Shown here: piece by piece, positions 26,627-34,689 of the stretch
Numbering within the stretch: the first letter of the stretch is position 1
How the letters are laid out: every line of letters starts with the position of its first letter
Assembly: GCF_014652515.1 (NCBI RefSeq)
Contig: NZ_BMYY01000002.1
Span: 451,450-515,449, forward strand
Source: Bacterioplanes sanyensis
GTDB lineage: Bacteria; Pseudomonadota; Gammaproteobacteria; Pseudomonadales; Oceanobacteraceae
Direction of reading: 5' to 3'
Length of the DNA: 64,000 bases
Made by a program: the position numbers and the translations under genes
The notes under the pieces: generated by a model
Told to the model about the DNA's origin: nothing
Seen by the model: the letters and a program-made list of their open reading frames with translations, nothing else
Database searches by the model: none

Positions 26627-26896
26627 ATGTGGTTATTGATGGCGTACGATATTCACGACAATAGGCGTCGGCGGCAGGCGCTGCGAGGCTTGCGCCGAGC
26701 CAGCGACGGTTATCAAGATTCATTATTTGAGGTAGCTCTGGCGGATTCCGACTGGTCTGTATTTTGGCAGACATTGCGACCTTGTTTCTCGGATGACGAC
26801 CGGCTGTTGGTGTATCGAGCTGATGGCCCAGGCCCTAGCTGGCAACTAGGGCATGGTGCTACCGCGTCACCGTCGCCCTTGTTGTGGGTGGTGTAG
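26627..26896 (+). CDS. cas2: Cas2-like protein, first of two
   Basis: An 89-aa ferredoxin-fold protein of the Cas2 family: LLMAYDIHDNRRRRQALRGL with the conserved Asp of the first strand (Asp8), then SLFEVALADSD and a final strand DDRLLVYRA. ATG 26627 has GAGG eight bases upstream. It is shorter and more divergent than the second Cas2 at 27822. Having cas2 on both sides of cas1 is unusual; it may form a heterodimer with the other copy, regulate, or be redundant. Confidence 0.8.
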   Translation: MWLLMAYDIHDNRRRRQALRGLRRASDGYQDSLFEVALADSDWSVFWQTLRPCFSDDDRLLVYRADGPGPSWQLGHGATASPSPLLWVV

Positions 26897-26897
26897 C

Positions 26898-27821
26898 ATG
26901 CAACGACAGCGTTTGATTCTGGATAGGCGCCAGCTCACGTTGAACTATGAGGCGGGTTGTTTGATTATTCGTCACCCAGATGACAGCCCACGTACGCTGC
27001 CGATCGAGCGTATTCGCCAAGTTATCTGTATGCATGGTGTGCAGTTGAGTAGCCATGTGTTGGGGCAGTTTCGTCATCGCCAAATTGATTTTGTGGTGTT
27101 GAATTTGCGTCATGCTGATCACAGTGTGGCTTTGTATGGCGATGGCGCACGGCAGCAGCAACGCCGCTTGGTGCAATACCAATGGCAGTGTGACCCTGAG
27201 AGTGCGCTACCACTGGCGGTATCCTTATGTCGGCACCGTTTGCAACGGGCCATTCGCTGTTTGTTGCCGTATGAGCACCCGACGGCTTTGGATTGTGCCC
27301 GCTCGTTGCCATTGGCGCGCGCGGCGATGCTGGAGGCGACCACATTGGAGCAGTTGCGAGGGCTAGAAGGGCAAGCCCAGGCGCAAGTATTTGATGCTTG
27401 GCGCCAGTTGCTGCCTTCGGGTTTAGGCTTTGTACGGCGCCAGCGTCAGCCACCGCCAGATCCGGTAAATGGTTTGTTGTCGCTGACGTATTCTCTGGTG
27501 TATCAGGAGGCGGTGCGTGCTTGTTTGATGGCGGGGTTGGACGGTCAGTTGGGGTGCTATCATCGGCTACTGGCTGGGCGCGAATCATTGGCGTGTGATG
27601 TGATGGAGCCGCTGCGTCCCGATATAGAGAGCTGGGTGGTGCAGTTGTTTCTTCAAGGTATTGTTACTAAACGGCAATTTACGCGCCCCAAGGCTGGCCA
27701 AGCATGTTTGTTGGGTAAAGAGGCACGGGTGATCTTTTATCAGGCGCTGGCTAAGGTACAGCCGAGCTGGTGGCGGCAGTTGCAGGCTACGACACGGTGG
27801 CTGTGTCGACGGATGGCGTAA
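26898..27821 (+). CDS. cas1: Cas1 spacer integrase
   Basis: Metal-dependent DNA integrase of CRISPR adaptation. The 307-aa protein has the N-terminal beta domain and C-terminal helical domain with catalytic residues in place: Glu157 in LEGQAQAQVF, His222 in LGCYHRLL, and DVMEPLRPDIE with Asp234 and Glu237. No reverse-transcriptase or Cas6 fusion. ATG 26898 follows the cas2 stop by one base with a GGTGG site; the stop directly abuts the next ATG. Confidence 0.93.
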   Translation: MQRQRLILDRRQLTLNYEAGCLIIRHPDDSPRTLPIERIRQVICMHGVQLSSHVLGQFRHRQIDFVVLNLRHADHSVALYGDGARQQQRRLVQYQWQCDPESALPLAVSLCRHRLQRAIRCLLPYEHPTALDCARSLPLARAAMLEATTLEQLRGLEGQAQAQVFDAWRQLLPSGLGFVRRQRQPPPDPVNGLLSLTYSLVYQEAVRACLMAGLDGQLGCYHRLLAGRESLACDVMEPLRPDIESWVVQLFLQGIVTKRQFTRPKAGQACLLGKEARVIFYQALAKVQPSWWRQLQATTRWLCRRMA

Positions 27822-28253
27822 ATGTCGCATCATGCGGATTGGTATTTAATTGCCTACGATATTCGCGACGTAAAGCGTTTGCGGCGTGTACATCGTTTTT
27901 TACGTGCTGAGGGCATTGCTGTTCAGGAGTCCGTGTTTGCTTGGTATGGCGATGGCCGTCAGTTAAATGATCTGCAAAAGCAGCTGCGGCAACTGATCGA
28001 TGAGCGTTACGATGATGTGCGTGGTTACCGTTTGTTGCCTCAGCGGCCATTATGCTTGCTGGGGCAAACGCCATTTATGAGCGGTGTTTTATTTGAGGGC
28101 TACCCGATACATTGGTATCGAGACTGGTCAGAGCTGGCCAGCCATCAGGAAACAGCCGCGCTGTTGCGCCGCCAATGGCTGGCGGCGGGCTCCGATAAGG
28201 CCAATAACGCATCCGATGACGACTGGCTGATTCCTTGGGAGGGGCGTGGTTAA
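27822..28253 (+). CDS. cas2: Cas2, second of two
   Basis: A 143-aa Cas2 with WYLIAYDIRDVKRLRRVHRF (conserved Asp13), IAVQESVFAWYGD and RYDDVRGYRLLP. It has about 45 extra C-terminal residues beyond the ferredoxin fold, ending DDDWLIPWEGRG. It starts immediately after the cas1 stop and ends overlapping the convergent nuclease gene by 4 bases. It probably is the main Cas1 partner since it fits the family better than the first copy. Confidence 0.9.
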   Translation: MSHHADWYLIAYDIRDVKRLRRVHRFLRAEGIAVQESVFAWYGDGRQLNDLQKQLRQLIDERYDDVRGYRLLPQRPLCLLGQTPFMSGVLFEGYPIHWYRDWSELASHQETAALLRRQWLAAGSDKANNASDDDWLIPWEGRG

Positions 28254-29032
28254 TCTTGTTGCGGCGTTGAGGTGCTTAGGTGCTGGGCGTACGCCATGAC
28301 GTCAATCATGGGGACGGTGCCGAGTTGTTGTAGCATGTTGATTAACTTGAATAAGAATGCGGTGACGGCTTTGTCGTGTGGCTCCGTGTAATAATCTCGG
28401 CTGTGGAGGGGCTCTAGTGTCTTAGTGTGCTGCTTCCATGATTCGCGATGAAAATAACCATGAGAGGCGCAGCAGCCGATATCAAGCAGGCTGTCGTTTG
28501 CAAGGTCACTGTTGGTCAAGCTCTCGATTAATGCTGAGGATTCAATAGATGCCCAGCCATTATCCAGAGACAATATTCCACCCAGTATCAGGTGATAGGG
28601 CTTAGGATTTTTTAATCCGCTGATGGTCGGAACAGGCAAGCTAGTCCATGTGAGCCGCCTGACGGATGCGATTTTATCCTGCGCATACTCTACATGCTCT
28701 TTACTGAGTGTTTGTTTGACTTCAAAGGCCGCATATACACTTTCGACGGGTATGATCTTTTCTCCATTTTGTTCAAAGACTAAAGGGGAGTATTGGCGAT
28801 CGTAAATGATAATGTCGATTTGGTCGCTGTATTCCCCTTTACTGTCTACTACGTGGCCACCGCTAACAACATAGCGTTTGGGTAGATAGTCGCTTAATAA
28901 CTCAATCCATACCTTTTCAGTGGCATCACCTTTAGTGCCGGGGTGATGGAATGATGTTCGAGCAGAATTTAGTTTGTGCTCGATATCTTTGTGCAGGTTT
29001 TGCATCAGCGTGGCTAGAGAAACTTGGCTCAT
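28250..29032 (-). CDS. DUF6602-like predicted nuclease
   Basis: A 260-aa protein resembling the DUF6602 family: HPGTKGDATEKVWIELLSDY, LPKRYVVSGGHVVDSKG, then SDQIDIIIYDRQYSPLVF and VYAAFEVKQTLSKEH. The pattern Asp ... (E)VK on successive strands is that of PD-(D/E)XK enzymes. Similar proteins occur in defence islands, without established mechanism. It is tail-to-tail with cas2, in its own transcription unit, with a GGAG site before the ATG. Confidence 0.6.
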   Translation of the reverse strand: MSQVSLATLMQNLHKDIEHKLNSARTSFHHPGTKGDATEKVWIELLSDYLPKRYVVSGGHVVDSKGEYSDQIDIIIYDRQYSPLVFEQNGEKIIPVESVYAAFEVKQTLSKEHVEYAQDKIASVRRLTWTSLPVPTISGLKNPKPYHLILGGILSLDNGWASIESSALIESLTNSDLANDSLLDIGCCASHGYFHRESWKQHTKTLEPLHSRDYYTEPHDKAVTAFLFKLINMLQQLGTVPMIDVMAYAQHLSTSTPQQD

Positions 29033-29085
29033 TAAACTCTCCTAAAATTTGAAAATTATGATGGATAGAACTTAAACACTCAGCG

Positions 29086-29625
29086 CTACCGACCATTATG
29101 ACTGGGTTGCATAGCCTTGGCTGATCGCCACCTTGCGGCAATAAAATAATCCACGGGCTCACCAGCTACGGCGGTGGCATAACCCTCTATGTGTTCAAGT
29201 TCACCGGGCAGGCAATGATGCTCTGCAGTGAACGACCACCATTGGCATGACTCAGGCTGGCGGGCAACAAAGGCTTGCCATTGTGGGTTTAAAAAGCCAA
29301 AAGCTTTAGCAGGGGCGGCTTGGTAAGGGTCGTTTGGAGTTTCGCGTTGTTCTATGTCGGCTAAGGTCAACGCTTGCTGTAGAAATTGCCGCTGCATCAT
29401 AAAGGGCTCGGGTGTTGGTGGCAGTTGCTGGGGTGACTGACGGCGAACAGCCAGTCGGTTGATGAGCCGAAGCGGCCATGCAAGGCTAAAGAAGAGTAAA
29501 CCGAAGATGTAAAAAGCAGCACCTCTTAGTCCGGTATAGGGCCGTGGCTGGCGGTGTGAGATGCATTGGCTAACAATCACGCCGATGGCCAGATAGATGA
29601 ACGCGATGGCAGTGAATGCGCTCAT
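29086..29625 (-). CDS. Hypothetical protein, two N-terminal membrane helices (copy B)
   Basis: Paralogue of the 7453-7950 product; 179 aa, with the same two helices, Pro/Gln linker and C-terminal domain (WSFTAEHHCLP, GEPVDYFIAARW). It has about three extra residues between the helices and a longer tail ending QPSHNGR. It overlaps its partner by 4 bases. The preserved frame in both copies suggests selection on the protein. Function unknown. Confidence 0.7.
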   Translation of the reverse strand: MSAFTAIAFIYLAIGVIVSQCISHRQPRPYTGLRGAAFYIFGLLFFSLAWPLRLINRLAVRRQSPQQLPPTPEPFMMQRQFLQQALTLADIEQRETPNDPYQAAPAKAFGFLNPQWQAFVARQPESCQWWSFTAEHHCLPGELEHIEGYATAVAGEPVDYFIAARWRSAKAMQPSHNGR

Positions 29626-30115
29626 GTTGGCCCTTTGTCGTTGCTGTGACGCTGCCCAACCAGTTTGCCTTGGTAGATTTGCAGTAATAGATACTGCTGG
29701 TAGTCGCTGGCAAAGCCTTGATGGCGGTACTGGGTGAGTTCGCCGTCAACTAAGGTCAGAGTACCAGAATACCAATGGGCAAAAACGCGCTCGTCGTAGC
29801 CAGGGAATACATCGCCCAAGCTCATCTCGCAATGCTCGCCCATGATGCTGGTGTGGCTTAAATCGGTTAAATACAGGTGTTGATCCAGAATTTGCCAGTG
29901 GCCTAGGTAGCCGCGAGCCAGGTGAAAACCGCTAAAGCAAAAGCGCGGCGCATCTTCTGCAACCGTCAAATACTCTGACAGTGGAGTAGATACCATGGAA
30001 TAACATCGACCCTGAAAGTCTAGGGTTTCGTGCACTTGAGCTGTCATCTCGTCCTTGCTGATCGAATGTGCAGTTGCATTATGTGGATTGGCTGGCGGCG
30101 AATCAATATGGCTGT
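29125..30115 (-). repeat. Large direct repeat, right copy (two-gene unit)
   Basis: Counterpart of 7459-8439 in the same orientation. It includes both genes and the AAGGACG ribosome site plus the AT-rich leader up to GAATCAATATGGC. The copies differ mostly at scattered single positions and one small length change. Confidence 0.75.
29622..30047 (-). CDS. Hypothetical soluble protein, partner of the 2-TM protein (copy B)
   Basis: A 141-aa paralogue of the 7947-8372 product, sharing RGYLGHWQILDQHLYLTDLS and VFPGYDERVFAHWYSGTLTL. I start it at the ATG at 30047, matching copy A and preceded by AAGGACG; a 37-residue upstream extension in the same frame is not conserved in copy A and reads like intergenic DNA. 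Function unknown. Confidence 0.7.
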   Translation of the reverse strand: MTAQVHETLDFQGRCYSMVSTPLSEYLTVAEDAPRFCFSGFHLARGYLGHWQILDQHLYLTDLSHTSIMGEHCEMSLGDVFPGYDERVFAHWYSGTLTLVDGELTQYRHQGFASDYQQYLLLQIYQGKLVGQRHSNDKGPT

Positions 30116-31148
30116 GGTTGTATGGATCGATTAATATTGTGTGTCGAGGCGCTCCCACTCTGGGCCGGGCTAGTGTAGTCCCAGGATGCGTAGGTACTGT
30201 TTGTCATCACCCTTGCAGTATTCACCGCCTCACCTTTCTTAAATAATCGATGTGTTGTCATCAGTGCTTTGCTGCTCGGGTGGTGGGCTCGCTTCACTCA
30301 AAATCGTACTCGTGCATTCACTTATTGCGTGTGTTGCCAACGTAGCGCAGCTTCTTGAGTAATTGTGTGGGCTCTGCTGTTCTATGGAGAAAGTTTTTCG
30401 TGCAAGCCTCTACCACTGACGTTGTATTGGGTTTCTAGCAAATGCTTTGTTGTGGTCAGCTGAATCACGTGTTCAATGATGCTCATGTATGCTTGCCCCT
30501 TATTCGATCTATGTAACTTCCGTTGCTTACGCTAGCAATACTGAAAGTCAGAACCATGGTCTGACGATGGAGCTGTGAATAACGAAGTTAAAACATGATG
30601 CGCTAACGCTGTGACTAGATATGGGGCTGAAGTGCTGAACAATGTGGTGCTGAGGCAGTGAATGCAGAACCATCAAATGCCAGCGCTCATTGAGGAGAAT
30701 AGACATTATGCTAAGCATCGAACCTAGGCTATTGGATAACCCTGGTATGGTATATATAAGAGGCGACCGATTTTTTTGTGAAAGAATCAATCTTTGCGCC
30801 TAATAGTCGGTGCCAGCTCACAGGTTTAGTCGTTTGAATGTGCACTGGCCAGTCCTGTTTTTAGGCCGAGGGCAGAAAAAATCGGAATCGATTTTACGTT
30901 AGGTTTATTACTGGCCTGTAGGTGCCAGCGACGATCAATAGGCACGCTGCTGCCTATAGATTCAACAAAAGTTATGGTGTCAGCTTGAAAAGGAGTTGGG
31001 TCTTGGAGCAGCAGATCAGTGCTGCTGGGCTAGAGGTCGTCAGCAGCGTTTTGGCCATTCGGGGAAAGTCATGCACTGCGGGCAGTGACAGCGCATGTTG
31101 GCAGAGGTGTGGTCAGTTCGGAGATGGGGGCGTCAATGCTGGCGGATA
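30116..31148. other. One kilobase without recognisable genes
   Basis: Several short frames exist on both strands, none with a ribosome site, recognisable composition or similarity to anything I know. A TATATATAAGAGG stretch near 30750 looks promoter-like. The region may be decayed DNA between the duplicated two-gene unit and the island's integration module. Confidence 0.45.
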
Positions 31149-31844
31149 TTACCGCCAGCACAGTGAAAAGCATGTTTTGGAACGTTCCTGAGGATCGAAC
31201 ATACCCCGGTGCTCTATTGCTATTAGCTCAAGCTGCTCTAATCGTTTGATGGAATTATCAATGGTGGCATGACAGCGCATGCCGCACTTTTTAAAATCCG
31301 CTCTTCCAAGCATGATTCGGTTATTATTTTGTGGCCGATATGCGCTGGCAATAATCAGCAAAACTTGAGCTTGACGGCCTTTTAACTGGATGAAGGCGTC
31401 GGCTTTAATAATGTAAAGCGGTATTTGGGCAAAGGCGCCACTCATTTTGCCACTCTTTCCGACTTTTAATTTGAAGTTGCCGGGCGGCTTGGAGGTTGGG
31501 CCTACGTCTAGTTTCCCTTTGCATTCATCGATATTCTGCCAAGCCAGTGCATATAGGCAGCAGCGGCCTGCCCCGTTTCGAAACTGACTCTCGCGTGTTT
31601 TGACGATAAATCCATATTTTAGTAACTGCTTCAATGCACGATTAATGGTGTCGTGTGAGGTGAAACCAAACTCGCGAAGTATCTTAGCTGATGCGCAGAG
31701 GTCGCCATTGTTGTGGCCGTTGTATTGTGAGGCTAACACGATCAGCAGTTTAATCGCTGATCCGTTCAAATATGCGAACGCAGCTGCGTGCAATACCATC
31801 CGTGGTATTAGCGCAAATCGTGAGATTTCGGTGTGTTTTGCCAT
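31149..31844 (-). CDS. Winged-helix protein, possible replication or regulatory protein of the element
   Basis: A 231-aa protein with two winged-helix-like parts. The first (about 28-85) has AIKLLIVLASQYNGHNNGDL and FTSHDTINRALKQLLKYGFI; the second (about 155-215) has KGRQAQVLLIIASAY and CHATIDNSIKRLEQLELI. Proteins of this kind lie near the integrase end of many P4-like islands and may bind an origin or regulate excision. TAGGAG precedes the ATG. The specific role is not proven. Confidence 0.55.
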   Translation of the reverse strand: MAKHTEISRFALIPRMVLHAAAFAYLNGSAIKLLIVLASQYNGHNNGDLCASAKILREFGFTSHDTINRALKQLLKYGFIVKTRESQFRNGAGRCCLYALAWQNIDECKGKLDVGPTSKPPGNFKLKVGKSGKMSGAFAQIPLYIIKADAFIQLKGRQAQVLLIIASAYRPQNNNRIMLGRADFKKCGMRCHATIDNSIKRLEQLELIAIEHRGMFDPQERSKTCFSLCWR

Positions 31845-32034
31845 TGAGACTCCTAAAGGATCAATATCTGGTTTGAAGCAATACCAGAGCTCAGAACGAG
31901 TGCAGCCCCAGCCTTTAATGAAGGCTGTATTCGACTATGAACTCTGGCGTTACTTTGTTTCTAGGCTCAACATGCAAGGGCCAAGATGGTCGACATGCAG
32001 TTGGGTTTGAGCTTGGATGTTTGCTATTAGCCGT

Positions 32035-32259
32035 TCACTTTTTTAACTGGCTATTGCGCTGTGCAATGCGTTCTTCGATCCATTGCTGAACCTCGGATTC
32101 AAGCCAAGCGGAGGCGCGCTCAGCCAGTTTGATGGGGGCGGGGAAGCGGCCTTCAGCGATCAGTGCATGAGCGTGAGAGCGGCTGATGCCTACCAGCTCT
32201 TTGACTTCTTTCCAGCGCAGGAAGCGTTCTTGGTTATCAATGGCGTGCTTTTGATTCAT
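32035..32259 (-). CDS. AlpA-family excisionase/regulator
   Basis: A 74-aa MerR-like helix-turn-helix protein of the AlpA type: RFLRWKEVKELVGISRSHAH, then GRFPAPIKL and SAWLESEVQQWIEERI. AlpA proteins activate excision or act as excisionase in tRNA islands. The ATG at 32259 has an AGGTG site and starts the conserved region; an upstream ATG would add nine residues. Confidence 0.85.
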   Translation of the reverse strand: MNQKHAIDNQERFLRWKEVKELVGISRSHAHALIAEGRFPAPIKLAERASAWLESEVQQWIEERIAQRNSQLKK

Positions 32260-32351
32260 GGATACACCTATGTGTTGTTGGAACATAGGTACATTGTGTG
32301 GATGTGGCTGGCGCCAAAATAGGGCCAGCCTGTTTTGTTACAAAAAAACAA

Positions 32352-33227
32352 TCAGCCATTCTCGTTGTAGAAGCGCCTGTCTTGGTAGCGGTTTGGGCTG
32401 GCTTGTGTCAGCTCTGTTTGGGCGTATTCGCGCAGGCGATCGCGCAGAAAATCTTGGCTGGGCAGGGGGATGTCAGATTGCAGTTCTGATAAAGCTTCCA
32501 GCACACTGTCGGCGATGGCATAGGGCTGAAACTTGGTCGTGCTGTCACGTTCTGTCATGGCGCTGGCCATGAGCCCAAGTGCCCGGTTATAGACCATCTT
32601 TGAGTGAGCTTGGGGTTCGGTTTTGAGTTGATCTAGTTTAGATTCAAGTTTCTGGTACTGGAGCTTTAGGCTGCTGTGTTCATTGAGTAGTTGGCGATAG
32701 CTATCATCCTCGTAGGCTCTGATCGAACGTTCGAACTGCATTAGCTCTTCGCAATCAAGCAAATGGCGTTGCTTTAGGTTGAGTTGGTAAGAGGCATACT
32801 CTGCTTCTGGGTAAATCAGCATGTGGAGCTGCTCGTTGGTGTCAATGTCGATGAGTGTTGTCGGTATCGCCTGATGTGCTTTGTTGAGGTTAAGACTTTG
32901 TGTCGCTGACTGGTCGGTAATGGCGGCTGCAATTTGATTGCGATAGTGATCATCCTTGACTTGATAAGTCCCGGACAGCTCGACAGCACCTCGGGTGAGT
33001 CGTGACTCCACCATGTCCAGTATTTGGCGAGGGCTTTGCTCGGTGTTGTAGGTATGCGGCAGCTCCACAGCGGCTTTTGTTGCGATATGTGCTTCGCCAG
33101 GCAGGAACTGATAATGAATATACAGCTGCAAGTGCCCATCTCTGAGGCCCTGACAAACTCGCGGCAGGCTTAAATCGGTTCCTGCTTTGCCTGTGGCGAT
33201 GGCTTGTAGGTCAACGAAGTGTTTCAA
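32352..33227 (-). CDS. Hypothetical protein of the integrase module
   Basis: A 291-aa protein with a coiled-coil centre (about 175-215: LLNEHSSLKLQYQKLESKLD) and a helical C-terminal domain with YNRALGLMASAMTERD and PSQDFLRDRLREYAQ. It begins inside the end of the integrase gene (17-base overlap), implying co-expression. No enzymatic motif. Such a gene is often found next to this integrase type; role unknown. Confidence 0.6.
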   Translation of the reverse strand: MKHFVDLQAIATGKAGTDLSLPRVCQGLRDGHLQLYIHYQFLPGEAHIATKAAVELPHTYNTEQSPRQILDMVESRLTRGAVELSGTYQVKDDHYRNQIAAAITDQSATQSLNLNKAHQAIPTTLIDIDTNEQLHMLIYPEAEYASYQLNLKQRHLLDCEELMQFERSIRAYEDDSYRQLLNEHSSLKLQYQKLESKLDQLKTEPQAHSKMVYNRALGLMASAMTERDSTTKFQPYAIADSVLEALSELQSDIPLPSQDFLRDRLREYAQTELTQASPNRYQDRRFYNENG

Positions 33228-34407
33228 GATTGCATTCTCCTTGGAATAATTGATCGGCCCACCATTGCAGCATTTGTCGGCGTTCTTCTAGGTAGAGAGC
33301 ACGGTTATAGGCTTTGCGTACCTGGTTTCTTTCTTCGTGGGCCAATTGTTTTTCAATAACGTCGGGCCGAAACCCTGCTTCATTCAGCACTGTCGATGCC
33401 GTTGCGCGTAAGCCATGAGTGGTGGTTTTCGACTGATAGCCAATGCGTTTGATCAGCAACAGAAAGGCATTTTCAGACAGCGGCTTAGTGACGTTGTTGG
33501 GGCTGCGAACCAGATAGTGGGATTTGCCGGTATGTTTTTGTAGCTCTCTTAACACTTGGATGGCCGCATCGCTTAAGGGAATAATGTGATCGCTGCGCAT
33601 CTTCATGCGTGCCGCTGGGATGCACCACAGGCGCTTATCCCAGTCAATTTCATCCCAGCGTCCAAATCTCACTTCGCCGGTACGTGTCATGGTGAGAATG
33701 ACGAGTTTGAGCCCGAGCTTGACGATCGGGTGGGCGCTGTCAGCTTCGATGGCGGCCAAGAAAGCTGGCATATCTTCAAAAGGCAGGCTGCGCTGGTGTT
33801 GAGCGGGTGGCAAGGCCTTGAGGGCATGGGTAATGCCGGGCACCGGGTTGTCTTTTACGATGCCTTCCGCCAGCGCGTAGGTGAAAATGTGCTCTAGGTA
33901 GGTTTTGACCTTGCGCGTGGTTTCACGCACGCCGTCGTCTTCCATGCGCCTGAGCACTGCCAGAACGTCTGCGCCTGAAATAGAGCTGACGTCTTGCTGG
34001 CCCAGGAATGGGAAGATGCGTCGCTCCAACATTTGCATGACCTTCAATGCATAGCGTGGTGTCCACCTGGGGGTATTTAGCTCGTGCCAGCGCCGCGCCA
34101 GTGGTTCGAAGGTGTGGAGTGCAGCGGTGGCTGCTGCTTGGCGCTGGGCCTGTTTCTCGGCAACTGGGTCATCGCCTTGCTGGATCAGCTGGCGGGCCGC
34201 AAATGCTTTTTCTCTCGCCTGCTTCAGTGTGACCTCGGGGTACACGCCGATGGCGAGTAGCTTTTCTTTGCCATTGATACGGTATTTAAGGCGCCAGTAC
34301 TTGGCTCCGCTTTTCTTAACCAGCAGGAACAAGCCTTTCTCATCGAACAGCTTGTAGTCCTTGGCTTTGGCGGCAGCATTCTTGGCGGCTGCGTGGGTAA
34401 GAGGCAT
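33211..34407 (-). CDS. int: P4-type tyrosine integrase
   Basis: Site-specific recombinase that inserts and excises the island at tRNA-Arg. The 398-aa protein has an N-terminal DUF4102 arm-binding domain (GLFLLVKKSGAKYWRLKYRI, AIGVYPEVTLKQARE), a core-binding domain and a catalytic domain with MTRTGEVR (Arg), HGLRATAST (His331, Arg334), LAHEER (His357) and AYNRA (Tyr367). All catalytic residues are present. Its start is 167 bp from the tRNA gene, and three GTACCCC-like sites lie in its promoter, suggesting it also represses itself. Confidence 0.92.
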   Translation of the reverse strand: MPLTHAAAKNAAAKAKDYKLFDEKGLFLLVKKSGAKYWRLKYRINGKEKLLAIGVYPEVTLKQAREKAFAARQLIQQGDDPVAEKQAQRQAAATAALHTFEPLARRWHELNTPRWTPRYALKVMQMLERRIFPFLGQQDVSSISGADVLAVLRRMEDDGVRETTRKVKTYLEHIFTYALAEGIVKDNPVPGITHALKALPPAQHQRSLPFEDMPAFLAAIEADSAHPIVKLGLKLVILTMTRTGEVRFGRWDEIDWDKRLWCIPAARMKMRSDHIIPLSDAAIQVLRELQKHTGKSHYLVRSPNNVTKPLSENAFLLLIKRIGYQSKTTTHGLRATASTVLNEAGFRPDVIEKQLAHEERNQVRKAYNRALYLEERRQMLQWWADQLFQGECNLETLR

Positions 34408-34413
34408 AGCTTT

Positions 34414-34461
34414 GGGGGTACCTATTCATGGTCGAACTCAGGTACCCCAGAATGTACCCCC
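34414..34461. promoter_or_regulatory. Cluster of GTACCCC repeats: probable integrase arm sites, right
   Basis: GGGGGTACC (34414-34422), GGTACCCC (34441-34448) and GTACCCCC (34454-34461). The first is inverted relative to the other two. The same motif occurs three times at the far end of the island (8724-8762). They lie between the integrase start and the attachment site. Confidence 0.55.
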
Positions 34462-34566
34462 AAGGAGGTGTTGCTGTCCACGGACATCTTTGAACTTGCT
34501 GAAACGTAAAGCTAGGTTTTATGAGGCCTGTAGAGCGTTTTGAAGAGAGTGCTGAACTTGGGGAAT

Positions 34567-34588
34567 GAATAATTGGCCTCCCCACAGG
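34567..34588. other. Attachment site, right end of the tRNA-Arg island
   Basis: Identical over 22 bp to 8639-8660. It covers the 3' 15 bases of the tRNA gene, so insertion keeps the tRNA intact on this side. Confidence 0.88.
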
Positions 34589-34649
34589 GACTCGAACCCC
34601 GATCTACCGCTTAGGAGGCGGTGGCTCTATCCGGTTGAGCTATAGGGAG
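34574..34649 (-). tRNA. tRNA-Arg (anticodon CCT)
   Basis: A 76-base cloverleaf including encoded CCA. Acceptor CTCCCTA pairs with TGGGGAG (two G-U type pairs), the D arm is GCTC...GAGC, the anticodon stem is ACCGC/GCGGT around CTCCTAA with CCT at 34-36, and the T arm is CGGGG-TTCGAGT-CCCTG. It decodes AGG. It serves as the integration target of the adjacent island. Confidence 0.95.
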
Positions 34650-34689
34650 GCTTGGCGGGGAATTGTAACGAGTGTTAGTGGGGCTGTCA

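Noticed and set aside
26898-27821. Reverse-transcriptase-Cas1 as the cause of antisense spacers
   Set aside because: Cas1 begins with its own beta domain and no RT motif (YADD-type) was seen in the locus.
30922-31191. 89-codon plus-strand frame
   Set aside because: No ribosome site, and it overlaps the end of the convergent winged-helix gene; composition looks non-coding.
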